In this document: in pieces, positions 36,675 to 46,188 of the stretch | Layout of the letters: each line of letters begins with the position of its first letter | Numbering within the stretch: position 1 is the stretch's first letter | Translations under genes and position numbers: made by a program | NCBI RefSeq assembly: GCF_000513275.1 | Contig: NZ_CBVJ010000106.1 | Location: 62,001 to 126,000 of the forward strand | Direction of reading: 5' to 3' | Length of the DNA: 64,000 nucleotides | Source of the DNA: Paenibacillus gorillae | GTDB taxonomy: Bacteria > Bacillota > Bacilli > Paenibacillales > Paenibacillaceae | The notes under the pieces: model-generated | What the model saw: the letters and a program-made list of their open reading frames with translations, nothing else | Database searches by the model: none | Told to the model about the DNA's origin: nothing

Positions 36675-38436
36675 TTATTTCGAAGCGGATGCAAACCATT
36701 CATTAACTTCTTTCGTAATTTGCTCGCCGCCCGATTTTTTCCAGTTCTCGACCATTTTATCGAATTCATCGATTGGCGATTGGCCATAAATGATTTTCGA
36801 GTACGTTTGATTAAGCAATTTGTTTAACAGCTCGTTTTTCTGTTTCATCGTTTCCGTCAATGGACCTTGGAAGTAGTTTTTCATCCGAATGTCCTTTTGC
36901 TCCATAACAATCTTCATTGCATCTACGTTTTCCGGTTTGCGCACGGCAGCCGTTTGCGACTCGTATGGTGTCGTTGGCGCTTCTCCGTTGCCGATTTTGA
37001 TCATCGTATCTGCGTACAGCGACGGGATACGCGCGCCTTCAAACGTCAGCGAGTAATAGATTGGTTCTACCAAGTGCGTACGGTCGGCATATTCCGGGAA
37101 CAGATCCGGGTATTTTTCCGGCTCCTTCGTGATCGTGCCGTCCGGCAATTTCGCCCAGTCATAGCCTTCTGCAAAACCGTTTTCGAACGTGCTGCCTTTT
37201 TCAGGGTTCGCCCAGTTATCGAAGAAGAAGTTGTAGTAACGGATAAGAGCTTCAGGATTTTTTGCATTTTTGTTAATTAGCATCCAGCCGTTTACCGACG
37301 GGTTGCCGCTTTGCGCGCCGATTTTACCTTCTGGTCCTGCAGGGATCGGGTATGCTTTGTATTTCGCGCCTGGCACGTTGTTGATCAAGTCGCCAAACGG
37401 CCAGTCTGGCAGCCAGTTTCTGCCGACGATTGCGCCTGCTTGACCCTTCGTGAAGAACTCAGAGCCGGATACATCGTCTTTCAAGCCGGAATCTTTGGAG
37501 ATGTAGCCTTTATCCATCCATGTTTTCAACGTTCCGAGCGCTTGTTTAGCGCCTGGATCGATCGAGCCGTATGCAAGCGCACCATCTGCGCCTTTATTCC
37601 ATTGGCCTGGCATTGTTCCGTAAGCGCCGAACAGCCAGCTCACATCGCTCATCCAGTTCAGGAATGTGTTTTTCAAAGCCAAGGGCCAAACCGATCGTAT
37701 CTTTCTTGCCGTTGCCGTCCGGGTCCTGATTCACGAAAGCGTCCATGATGGCTTCCAGATCCGCTACTGTCTTAGGAGCCTGCAGGCTCAGTTTATCCAT
37801 CCAGTCCTGGCGAAGCCAGAGAACCATGTCATCATTGTACGCATAGTCGAGTACTGGAAGCGCCATCCGCTTGCCGTCACGTACGACTGGCAGCCAAGTG
37901 TCGGCATTCAAATCTACGGCTTGCTTGTATTTGTCGCCGGCGAATTTGTCGAACACTTCGCCTACGTCCATGAATTGACCGGAGTCAATCAGCATGTTGA
38001 CCGTTTCCAAGTCACCGCGGTATGTCACAACATCCGGCATTTTCTCGCCAGAGGATAGCATCAGACGCAGCTTCGTTTTGTAGGCATCATTCGTATCCGT
38101 TACGACCCAGTCGTACTTCACGTCAATGCCGAGGTTGTCTTTCATATAAGTGTGCAGGACGTTGTTTTCCATCGTCTCGCCGTTTTTGAAGAAATAGTTG
38201 GTACCAATGCCTTTCACTGTCGAAAGGGTAACCGGTGTCGTATATTTCGAACCGTCCCAGCCCGTTGCGTCTACGCCGCTATCCGTAGCTGCTGCTCCGT
38301 TATCTGTGCCCTCCGTCGGTGCCGCAGTCGGACTATTGCTCGGCTTGTTAGTATTCGATCCCGAACAAGCGGCAAGCGTGAAAGTCAGAACGGTGACTAG
38401 CGACAAGAGCAAAACCTTTTTCCATGAGTTGCGCAT
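36675..38436 (-). pseudogene. Sugar ABC transporter solute-binding lipoprotein (LplA-like), broken by a frameshift
   Basis: Two overlapping frames together make one lipoprotein of about 586 residues. The first, from ATG 38436 (GGGGGGAAAAAA upstream), has a signal peptide with lipobox LAAC (Cys24) followed by a Ser/Asn/Pro linker. It continues in register to about 37680 (KDTIGLAL), then loses homology and stops at 37594. The second resumes at KNTFLNWMSDVSWLFG near 37675 and runs to 36675. A single base gained or lost around 37665-37685 explains this. The content fits family 1 solute-binding proteins of the LplA/LipO type that serve LplB/LplC-like permeases, encoded just upstream. Either the gene is inactive or there is a sequencing error. 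Confidence 0.85.
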
Positions 38437-38559
38437 TTTTTTCCCCCCGTAAATTAATGAGAACGCTTTAGTAACGCCCTACCCTTACTATAGAACTGGA
38501 TTATTTTTTTATAAATACCATTATTTTGAGTGTGATGCTAATTTGTTATCTTCTTATTT

Positions 38560-39438
38560 CTACTCTTTGACAGCGCCTAGCACAATTCCTTTTACGAAAT
38601 ATTTTTGCAGATAAGGGTAAATAACGAGAACCGGGATAATGCCGATAAAAATTTGTGCCGCTTTAACGGTTCGCTGTGAAATGTTCTTAAGCTCATTAAC
38701 GTCCGGATTCAGCTTGCTGAAATCCTGCTGCACGATGATCGTCTGCAGAAATGTAGCGAGCGGGTATTTGCGGTAGTCCGTCATATAGAGCAGCCCGTCG
38801 AACCATGCGTTCCAGTTGCCGACGATGGTGAACAGCGAGATGGTTGCAATGGCCGGCATCGCAAGCGGCATGTAGACCTTGAAGAGAATCGAGAAGTGGC
38901 CTGCTCCGTCAATGAATGCCGCTTCCTCCAGTTCCTTGGGCGTAGCCCGGAAGAAGTTCATCAGCAGAATCATGTTGAAGACCGACACCGCGCCCGGCAA
39001 TACGAGCGCCCAGATCGTATTCATCATATGAAGCTCGCGAATGAGAATGTAGGACGGAATGATCCCGCCGTTGAACAGCATCGTAAATACGAAATACCAG
39101 GCATATTTGGTGCGGCTTTTGAAAAACGAAGTATCCTTGGACAAAGCATATCCCGCCAGTGTAATAACACTCATCGTGATGAATGTTCCGAGCAGCGTTC
39201 TGCCGATTGCGATCCAGAAGGCGCGCAGAAAGTTCGGATTATTCATCGTTTTCGTATACGATTCGAGGTTGAAGTCCACCGGCCACAGGCCGACCAGATG
39301 GGCATTCGCCGGGGCGCTTGCGCTAAAGCTGATTGCCAGAATATGAACGATCGGCAGGACGCATAGAAGGCCCGCAGCCGCCAGGATGAAATAGTTCAGC
39401 ACCGAGAACATCTTATAGCCTACTGTTTTATGGTACAA
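38560..39438 (-). CDS. Carbohydrate ABC transporter permease (LplC-like)
   Basis: This encodes 292 residues with six membrane segments. The permease EAA-like motif is near residues 185-205 (ELEEAAFIDGAGHFSILFKVYMPLAMPAIA). The C-terminus QKYFVKGIVLGAVKE is a hallmark of LplC/YtcP-type sugar permeases (family CUT1). The start is TTG at 39438, placed 8 bases after AGAAGGAGG. It lies 15 bases after the LplB-like gene and 123 bases before the solute-binding protein gene. It should form a heterodimer with the LplB-like protein in the membrane. No ATPase gene is nearby; such systems use a shared MsmX/MsmK-type ATPase encoded elsewhere. Confidence 0.93.
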   Translation of the reverse strand: MYHKTVGYKMFSVLNYFILAAAGLLCVLPIVHILAISFSASAPANAHLVGLWPVDFNLESYTKTMNNPNFLRAFWIAIGRTLLGTFITMSVITLAGYALSKDTSFFKSRTKYAWYFVFTMLFNGGIIPSYILIRELHMMNTIWALVLPGAVSVFNMILLMNFFRATPKELEEAAFIDGAGHFSILFKVYMPLAMPAIATISLFTIVGNWNAWFDGLLYMTDYRKYPLATFLQTIIVQQDFSKLNPDVNELKNISQRTVKAAQIFIGIIPVLVIYPYLQKYFVKGIVLGAVKE

Positions 39439-39453
39439 GTCTGGAGCCTCCTT

Positions 39454-40419
39454 CTAGAATATTTTGTAGTCCGCCAGTTTATAGGCCAAGCGGTAGCCCA
39501 CGACGATCAGACAGAAGCCGACTAGCGATTTGAAGATGCCGACTGCCGTACTGAAGCTGTACTGCCCGTTCAGAATACCAGTCCGGTAGACGAACGTGTC
39601 GATAATATCGCCCTTATCATAGACAAGCGGCGTATACAGATTGAATATCTGGTCAAAGCCTGCGTTCAAAATATTGCCCAGCGCCAGCGTTCCTACGACG
39701 ATTACGATTGGCACAAGCGAAGGAATCGTAATGTTGATCGTCTGCTTCCACCGGTTCGCGCCATCCACCTCAGCAGCCTCGTACAGAGCCGGGTTGATAC
39801 CCGCAAGCGCAGCCAGATAGACGATCGTGCCGAATCCGAACTGCTGCCAGACGTCACTGAGAATAACGGTAAACCGGAACCAGTCGCCATCGCCCAGAAA
39901 CAGAATCGATTCAATTCCGAACCAGTTGTGAAGCAGCGTGTTGACGATGCCATCGGAGGAGAGCATGTCGTTAAGAATACCTCCGAGAAATACCCATGAA
40001 ATAAAGTAAGGCAAATATACTAACGTCTGGACCGTCCGCTTAAACGGATTGATCCGCACTTCATTCAGCAGAAGCGCGAATGAGAACGGCACGACGATGT
40101 TGAAGATCATTTTTAACCCGGCGATCAGCGCGGTATTGATAATAACCTGCTTGCTGTCCGGATATTCGAACATAAATTTGAAGTGGTCAAGCCCTACCCA
40201 AGGCGAGCCGAATCGCAGCTGGGGCTTATAATCCTGGAAGGCGATAATGAGGCCTCCGAGCGGCACATAGGCAAATACGAGTTGGATAAGCACTGCAGGC
40301 AGCAGCATTAAATGAAGCGGCCAAGTTCGTCTCAGAAATCCCTTCCACCCTTTGCTCCATGCGGAATCTTGCCGCCCGTGGCCCTGCTTGACGCTGGTCT
40401 CCTTTACTGTTGTTTCCAT
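39454..40419 (-). CDS. Carbohydrate ABC transporter permease (LplB-like)
   Basis: This encodes about 321 residues with six membrane segments. The first region, RRTWPLHLMLLPAVLIQLVFAYVPLGGLIIAFQDYKP, is typical of LplB-like proteins, and the EAA motif is at NPALYEAAEVDGANRWKQTINITIPSL. I prefer ATG at 40419 (METTVKE), preceded by GAGAGG; an in-frame ATG at 40455 would add 12 residues. The gene is first of the transporter group and divergent from the sensor kinase gene. In this family the substrate is an oligosaccharide; the neighbouring beta-glucanase suggests laminari-oligosaccharides, which is inference. Confidence 0.93.
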   Translation of the reverse strand: METTVKETSVKQGHGRQDSAWSKGWKGFLRRTWPLHLMLLPAVLIQLVFAYVPLGGLIIAFQDYKPQLRFGSPWVGLDHFKFMFEYPDSKQVIINTALIAGLKMIFNIVVPFSFALLLNEVRINPFKRTVQTLVYLPYFISWVFLGGILNDMLSSDGIVNTLLHNWFGIESILFLGDGDWFRFTVILSDVWQQFGFGTIVYLAALAGINPALYEAAEVDGANRWKQTINITIPSLVPIVIVVGTLALGNILNAGFDQIFNLYTPLVYDKGDIIDTFVYRTGILNGQYSFSTAVGIFKSLVGFCLIVVGYRLAYKLADYKIF

Positions 40420-40454
40420 TCCCACGTTCCTCTCCGCATACTCTTTTTTGTTCA

Positions 40455-40482
40455 TTGACAGACAATTAACATGCTGTATAGT
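40455..40482 (+). promoter_or_regulatory. Promoter of the sensor kinase/regulator pair
   Basis: A perfect TTGACA (40455-40460) is separated by 16 bases from TATAGT (40477-40482). It lies about 100 bases upstream of the kinase start codon and at the 5' end of the divergent permease gene. Confidence 0.6.
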
Positions 40483-40582
40483 AAGTATAGCAATCTGGAA
40501 ATTCGCTCGTCTGCGCCAAACATTTTAGAACGATACCCAATTATTTGTCTCTATCTCAATCGATACGAGGAGGAGAGCGGCA

Positions 40583-42376
40583 ATGTCGCTTCGTGTGAAT
40601 ACGTTTACAAAAGTAATGGGACTGATCGTCATGCTGCTGATTCCCATCATCGTGCTCTACTGGTTCTCTAATCGGACTAGCCTTGACGTCGTGATGAACG
40701 AGGTCGAGAAATCGATGTATAAGGACTTGTCCTATTTTGCGGCCAAAACTGACGAAACAGCCTCCCAACTGGCGAAAAGCGGACTCATCATCAGCGAGGA
40801 TATCAACGTTCGCAATCTGGAGTTTATCGAAATCGCTTCCTTATATGAGCAGACGGACGAGAAGCTTCGCGTCAACGACAAGCTTCGTTTAATTAATGCC
40901 TCTTCAGCCTGGGATACGACCATCAGCATTTATGCCCCGGCGACCAAAACCTTCGTATCAACTAATACTTATCTCGAATACAACGCCAATCTGGTTGACA
41001 GCAACTATTCACGTGTATGGAAATATACGAATGTCGTGGCTCCCTATTATCGGGGTCAGCCCCGCTTTGTCCGTTTTATTACCGAGCCCTTTGACAGTAC
41101 TGCCCGTAAAGCTGGTTTGATCGTCGAGGTCAGCTTCGCGGCGGACGAGCTTGTAAAAGCGCTGGACCGCTTCAAGCAGGGCGGCAAGGGAGATGCCAGC
41201 TTCGTCTCCGAGGACTATCAGATTCTGTCCGTTAAAAACTCCGATAAAGAGCTGCAATCGGCGCTTCTCTCTCAAGTCGAGCTGAAATCACTGTCGCAGC
41301 AGCAGTACGACCGCGTCAAGCTGGACGGGGTTGAATATACGGTAAGCAGCGTGTGGATGCCGGAGCTTGGCTGGTACCTCTTTGATTACCTGCCAATCGA
41401 CGACGTCGTTCGCCCGATTACAACGAACAGCCTGTTGTTCTACATTTCGATTTTCTTCTTATTAATCGGCAGTACTATAGCCGCCTACGTGCTTTATACC
41501 AATGTGCAGGTGCCGATCCGGGAGCTCGTACGCGGTGTGAAAAAGCTGAAAAAAGGCGAGTATCCGAAGCTGAACGTATTCCGCCCGAATAATGAGTTTC
41601 ACTTCCTGCTCGTCAGCTTCAATGATATGGCTGCACAGATCGAGACGCTGATTCAAAATGTCTACCTGGAGACGATTCGCTCCAGAGACGCCAATCTGAA
41701 GCAGCTGCAATCGCAAATTAATCCGCATTTTCTATACAATTGCTTTACGCTGATCCGCAGCTTGACCCGGCTCGGCAAGAAAGAATCTGTTATGGATCTC
41801 GCGCTGCACTTGAGCCGCTACTATCGGTATACGACGCGTTCAGAAAAGCAGTCGGCTTTCCTTCGCGAGGAGCTTGACCTTGTCCAAAGCTATCTGGCTA
41901 TTCAATCGATGAATGTGCAGGACTTGCGCTTCAGCATCGAGGTGCCGGAAGCGATGGCGGAGCTGGAGCTGCCAAGGCTTATTCTCCAACCGCTCGTAGA
42001 GAACGCAGTGATCCATGGTATCGAGCCGCTTGGTGAAGGCGATATTCGGATCATAGGCTCACAAAATGACCGCTACAACATCATTTCCGTCACCGACAAC
42101 GGAATCGGCGTCAGCGACGAGAAGCTGCAGCAACTGCGGCAGCAAATGTCGATGCCGCCAACGGAGGACAAAGGCTGCGCGCTATGGAATACCCGGCAGC
42201 GCATGCTGCTCCAGTTCGGGCAGGAAGCCGGACTTCGTATTTTGCAAAGGGATGAAGGCGGAGTCGCTGTAGAGCTCTATTGGCCGAATGAACCAGATTT
42301 CGTGAGAGAAGCAGCCGCTTCTATTGCGGCCGCAGCCGAGGCTCATGCGAACAGCCGAAAATCAAAGGGGGAATAG
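40583..42376 (+). CDS. Sensor histidine kinase (YesM-like)
   Basis: This encodes 597 residues. A first membrane helix (about 8-28), an extracellular sensor region of about 250 residues, and a second helix (about 280-303) lead into a HAMP linker. The kinase core has the LytS/YesM-type phosphoacceptor region QSQINPHFLYNCFTLIRSL, with its histidine near 384. The HATPase domain has VENAVIHGIEP (N-box) and VTDNGIGVS (G1 box). The ATG at 40583 follows GAGGAGGAG. The response regulator gene follows after 3 bases. The pair is divergent from LplB-like and LplC-like permeases, so it probably senses the transported sugar or its binding-protein complex and controls uptake genes. Confidence 0.95.
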   Translation: MSLRVNTFTKVMGLIVMLLIPIIVLYWFSNRTSLDVVMNEVEKSMYKDLSYFAAKTDETASQLAKSGLIISEDINVRNLEFIEIASLYEQTDEKLRVNDKLRLINASSAWDTTISIYAPATKTFVSTNTYLEYNANLVDSNYSRVWKYTNVVAPYYRGQPRFVRFITEPFDSTARKAGLIVEVSFAADELVKALDRFKQGGKGDASFVSEDYQILSVKNSDKELQSALLSQVELKSLSQQQYDRVKLDGVEYTVSSVWMPELGWYLFDYLPIDDVVRPITTNSLLFYISIFFLLIGSTIAAYVLYTNVQVPIRELVRGVKKLKKGEYPKLNVFRPNNEFHFLLVSFNDMAAQIETLIQNVYLETIRSRDANLKQLQSQINPHFLYNCFTLIRSLTRLGKKESVMDLALHLSRYYRYTTRSEKQSAFLREELDLVQSYLAIQSMNVQDLRFSIEVPEAMAELELPRLILQPLVENAVIHGIEPLGEGDIRIIGSQNDRYNIISVTDNGIGVSDEKLQQLRQQMSMPPTEDKGCALWNTRQRMLLQFGQEAGLRILQRDEGGVAVELYWPNEPDFVREAAASIAAAAEAHANSRKSKGE

Positions 42377-42379
42377 GAC

Positions 42380-44011
42380 ATGCGACAGTTGCTCATTATC
42401 GATGACCAATCCATTTTGGCAGACGATCTGGCAGACATGATTCCATGGGAGGAAGCGGGGATTACGAACGTCTATAAAGCTTACTCCGGACAGGAAGCGC
42501 TCGACATTATGAATGAACAGCCCATCGATGTCATCATTACAGACATTCGGATGCCCGGCATGTCGGGCCTGGAACTGATTCGGGAAGTCAAACGAAATTG
42601 GAAGCATACGAAGTGCATTCTTCTGTCCGGCTATTCGGACTTTGAATATACGAAGCAAGCTTTGCAGCTGCAATCCAGCGATTACTTGCTTAAGCCGGCA
42701 TCCGACGATGAATTAATTGGTGCGGTTCGCAAAGCGATTGGTGATTTGGAGCGAGAATGGCAGGAAATCAGCTCTGTCCAGCGCGCGATGTATTCATTGC
42801 GGGAGCAATTGCCAAAGCTTCGTGAGTATATGCTTCTCGATCTGCTGAGCGGCAAGCAGTCCGCCGATCCGCTGCGGCTAATGTCCAAGCTGACAATGTA
42901 TGAAATTCCGTTCCGCGAAGATACTCCGGTTCACATTATGCTGCTGCGGCTGGATGACAGCGACAAGCTGTACGAGGGCGGCGAAAGCGAAGCCTTGATC
43001 GATTACGCCTTAGCAAACATGGCGGAGGAGATTTTCGGGGAGCGGCTTCATCTCTGGCATGCGAAGGATACGCATGGTTTTCTCGTTTGTCTGCTGCAGA
43101 CGAAAAGCACCTCTGAGATAAGTGCGGCTGAGAGCGTGGAAGAATGGATCGAACGGAGAGCTTTTCAGCTTCAGCATGTCGTCAAATCGTATTTGCGGGT
43201 CGGCATTTCCGTCCTGACGAGCAAATCCGGTTTGTTTCCGGCCGAGGCAGCGCCTTTGTACCAAGCCTCCATTACGAACTTCCGCCACTTCATCGGAAGC
43301 GAGCAGGATCTGTATATCTCTCTGGCAAAGGAACCTGCGCGCGGCGGTGCTCCGCAATTAATTAATGAGCTGCACCGCCCGCCGACCATTCTCCAGCTGC
43401 TAGAGGTGGGCCAGTGGGATACGGCGCGCAGCAAGCTCGATACGATCTTTCACGAGTTGGAGACGAATTGGCGTGATTCCCAGGAGCATGTGCTGGAAAC
43501 CTATTTCACCATTGCCGCAACGCTTGCCGCTCTCGTCCATAAAAACAAGCAGTGGCTGTCCGACACAATCGGCGACGACTTCCATGCGTTTGCCAACGAG
43601 CGTCCGATTACAGCCGTCGACGAGCTGCGAACCTGGGCTTACCGCATCATCGAGAACTACAAAACTTCCGTCAGCATCGAGGAAAAAGATTCCCGCTCCG
43701 GCATTATCCGCAAAGTGCAGGAGTTTATACATGAGCATCTGGAGAACGCCTCCCTGCACTCCATCTCGTCCCATGTGTTCTTGAACCCGTCCTATCTATC
43801 AAAAATATATAAAACCGAAACCGGCGAAGGCATCAGCGAGTTCATGCTCCGTGCCCGAATGGAGAAATCAGCTCAACTATTGTCCCAAACGGACGAAAAA
43901 ATTTACGAAATCTCGCAAATGCTCGGCTACCAGAAGCCCAGCTACTTCATCCAGCTGTTCAAAAAGCATTACGGCCTCACGCCACAGGAATACCGGAACA
44001 AGCTGCAGTAA
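42380..44011 (+). CDS. AraC-type response regulator (YesN-like)
   Basis: This encodes 543 residues. A receiver domain (about 1-120) carries the phospho-accepting Asp55 in VIITDIRMPG, with Asp8 and Asp9 in LLIIDDQ and Lys105 in LLKPAS. A linker of about 300 residues follows. The C-terminal double helix-turn-helix AraC domain (about 445-543) includes LHSISSHVFLNPSYLSKIYKTETG and MLGYQKPSYFIQLFKKHYGLTPQEYR. The ATG lies 3 bases after the kinase stop codon, and its GGGGGA site is inside the kinase gene, so the two are co-translated. It most likely activates the adjacent transporter and glucanase promoters. Confidence 0.95.
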   Translation: MRQLLIIDDQSILADDLADMIPWEEAGITNVYKAYSGQEALDIMNEQPIDVIITDIRMPGMSGLELIREVKRNWKHTKCILLSGYSDFEYTKQALQLQSSDYLLKPASDDELIGAVRKAIGDLEREWQEISSVQRAMYSLREQLPKLREYMLLDLLSGKQSADPLRLMSKLTMYEIPFREDTPVHIMLLRLDDSDKLYEGGESEALIDYALANMAEEIFGERLHLWHAKDTHGFLVCLLQTKSTSEISAAESVEEWIERRAFQLQHVVKSYLRVGISVLTSKSGLFPAEAAPLYQASITNFRHFIGSEQDLYISLAKEPARGGAPQLINELHRPPTILQLLEVGQWDTARSKLDTIFHELETNWRDSQEHVLETYFTIAATLAALVHKNKQWLSDTIGDDFHAFANERPITAVDELRTWAYRIIENYKTSVSIEEKDSRSGIIRKVQEFIHEHLENASLHSISSHVFLNPSYLSKIYKTETGEGISEFMLRARMEKSAQLLSQTDEKIYEISQMLGYQKPSYFIQLFKKHYGLTPQEYRNKLQ

Positions 44012-44253
44012 AGGACCGATGCGAGTTGTTGGTTGGCATGTGGCTGCTGATTGGCAGCATTCATCCTGACCAGCTTTTAATTCATAATGCGGAGATCTGG
44101 TTACTAGAGGTGCTTTGGTTAATTGAGGATTTTGAGTTGTCTTGTTAGAGTTACTTAGCCTGCTTCGAACCGCCTTGAGTTCCCTGCATACGGGCCAGCT
44201 CTCATGCTGGTCTGGAAGACGCCCAGGACGATCTACATACATCTCCTCAAATC

Positions 44254-44288
44254 AAAAAGCCCCCACGTTTCAATTAAACGTGGGGGCT
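44254..44288 (-). terminator. Terminator of the inositol-phosphatase family gene
   Basis: Perfect 13-base arms (44258-44270 and 44276-44288; AGCCCCCACGTTT and its complement) with a 5-base loop are followed on the minus strand by a run of five T. The 240 bases between it and the regulator gene stop codon hold nothing that I can identify. Confidence 0.9.
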
Positions 44289-44327
44289 GCATTTCCCTGC
44301 GCTAACCTGCTGTACGATACTCTCCAG

Positions 44328-45182
44328 CTATACCGTAGCCTCGGCCTTGTCCAAAGCGCCGACAAACTCATCATGAATACGCCCGTTAGACGCTACGACG
44401 TTACGGACACCTAGATGATACGGCTGTCCGAGCGAATCGGTAACCGTGCCGCCTGATTCTTGAATGAGCAGCGAGCCTGCTGCCAGATCCCAGCTGTTCA
44501 GCCCGATCTCCCAGAAGCCGCTGAGCCTTCCGGCCGCCACGTACGCCATGTGCAGCGCCGCCGAGCCGCCAGATCGGATATTACGCACTTGCGGCGCTAC
44601 GGCCTGCAAGCCCTTCATATTCAAAGGCAATGCGTATTGCTGATCTGCCGGGAAACCGGTAGCTATCAAACTGCTTCTGAGCGTATCCTCGCCGGATACA
44701 TTCATTCGCTTGCCATGGACATAAGCGCCCTTGCCTTTCTCCGCGAGGAACAGCTCATCTTTCATGGGGTCATATACGACACCGACAATGACTTCCCCCC
44801 GATAAGCAAGCGCAATCGACACAACAAAAAACGGAAAGCCGTGTACGAAATTGGTCGTACCGTCAATCGGGTCGACGATCCACAAATATTCATTCTCAAG
44901 CTTAGACTCAAGCGCACGGACCGAAGCCTCCGGCCCTGGCTCAACGCCCTCTTCCCCAAGAAAAGAATGATGCGGAAAGTGGGTCAGCACTAACCGCTTG
45001 ATCAGCGTCTCCGACCCTTTGTCCACTTCCGTTACAAGGTCGGTTGAGGAGTATTTTATATCAAGTTTCTCATAATTACCTAGCTTTGTCTTAATCCATT
45101 CGCCAGCCTTTGCCGCGCAGTTAATCGCTACGGCAGTAAAGCTTTTGCTGCCAATAACGGCTGCATCCTGCTGATCGCTCAC
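44328..45182 (-). CDS. Inositol monophosphatase family protein
   Basis: This encodes 284 residues of the Mg2+-dependent, Li+-sensitive phosphatase fold. The metal site residues are in GEEG (Glu, about 80), WIVDPIDGTTNFVHG (the two Asp of the DPIDGT motif, about 104-107) and the C-terminal SWDLAAGSLLIQESGG. All are intact, so it is probably active on inositol-1-phosphate or a related sugar or nucleotide phosphate; family members also include SuhB- and CysQ-like proteins. The GTG start at 45182 is the only in-frame start that follows a stop codon, with AGAAGG upstream at long spacing. It is transcribed singly and ends in a strong terminator. Confidence 0.9.
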   Translation of the reverse strand: MSDQQDAAVIGSKSFTAVAINCAAKAGEWIKTKLGNYEKLDIKYSSTDLVTEVDKGSETLIKRLVLTHFPHHSFLGEEGVEPGPEASVRALESKLENEYLWIVDPIDGTTNFVHGFPFFVVSIALAYRGEVIVGVVYDPMKDELFLAEKGKGAYVHGKRMNVSGEDTLRSSLIATGFPADQQYALPLNMKGLQAVAPQVRNIRSGGSAALHMAYVAAGRLSGFWEIGLNSWDLAAGSLLIQESGGTVTDSLGQPYHLGVRNVVASNGRIHDEFVGALDKAEATV

Positions 45183-45302
45183 TGTGCATCACACTACCTT
45201 CTACTTGTCTGAATAATTGAAAAAAATAATAGTTATCGTATAGAAATACGAGATGAGACCTTAAAAGTTTCGTAATTTGTCCCGCTAAGGGATGGAAACA
45301 GG

Positions 45303-46124
45303 CTAAAGCTCCATCCATCCCTCGATAATCAGCTGGCAAGCGAGCAGAAGCAGCGTAATCCGAAGCAGCCAAAGCAGCTTCTTGCCGCTCATCCGTCCTG
45401 CCACCCAGGCACCAAGCTTGCCGCCGACCCATGCGCCAGGCACTAGCGCAAGCAACAGCCAATAATTGATCTCTCCGAGCCATCCGTGCATACCGCTTCC
45501 CAGTATAGAGGACAAGAAGATAACGAACATCGACGTTGCCGTCGCCAGATGCGGCGGAAACCGGAACAGCAGTACCATAACCGGCACGAACAGAGAGCCT
45601 CCGCCAATTCCGAACAGTCCGGATATTAGACCGACGGCAAAACCAATGAGCAGCAGCGGCAGCAGTCCGTAGCCGTAAGTATGGACTTGTCCAGACGCAT
45701 CCGTAATGGATCGCTCAATTGGCCATTGGCGCGTAACCGGTTTCATATAATCCCGGGCAATGAGAAGTGCAGCCATAAGCAGCATAAAAATACCAAAGCT
45801 TAATGAAAAGGCTGCGCCTTGAAGCTTGCCTGTCAGTGCCGAGCCAATCAAGGCGGCGGGTCCGCTAGTTATAAATAGAAGAAGCCCGCTGCGGAAATCG
45901 ACGATTTTCTTCTTCGCATAGCTTAATGTCGACGCTAACGCAGTGACAATAAGCATTGTCAGCGAGGTGCCGACCGCCGTTGCATGATCGATCTCAGCAC
46001 CAGTAAGCTGCGGTCCGAGAAGCATAAGCGCCGGCACGATAATAATGCCGCCTCCAAGGCCAACGATGCTGCCGAACATTGCTGCAACTACGCCTAGCAG
46101 GACAAGCAATATCCACTCCAGCAA
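45303..46124 (-). CDS. TauE/SafE family permease (sulfite exporter/anion permease)
   Basis: This encodes 273 residues with eight membrane segments and the inverted-repeat signature GSIVGLGGGIIIVPALMLLGPQ at the N-terminus and GLFGIGGGSLFVPVMVLL in the second half. Both have the GxGGG pattern typical of TauE/SafE. These proteins carry sulfite, organosulfonates or similar anions across the membrane; the substrate here is not evident. The start is TTG at 46124, 5 bases after GGGGGAG. It follows uvsE by 64 bases on the same strand and may share its transcript. Confidence 0.9.
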   Translation of the reverse strand: MLEWILLVLLGVVAAMFGSIVGLGGGIIIVPALMLLGPQLTGAEIDHATAVGTSLTMLIVTALASTLSYAKKKIVDFRSGLLLFITSGPAALIGSALTGKLQGAAFSLSFGIFMLLMAALLIARDYMKPVTRQWPIERSITDASGQVHTYGYGLLPLLLIGFAVGLISGLFGIGGGSLFVPVMVLLFRFPPHLATATSMFVIFLSSILGSGMHGWLGEINYWLLLALVPGAWVGGKLGAWVAGRMSGKKLLWLLRITLLLLACQLIIEGWMEL

Positions 46125-46188
46125 CTATACTCCCCCGCTTTCTAATCACACACATTAACCAACGCTTGATCCGAATACAGCGAAATAG

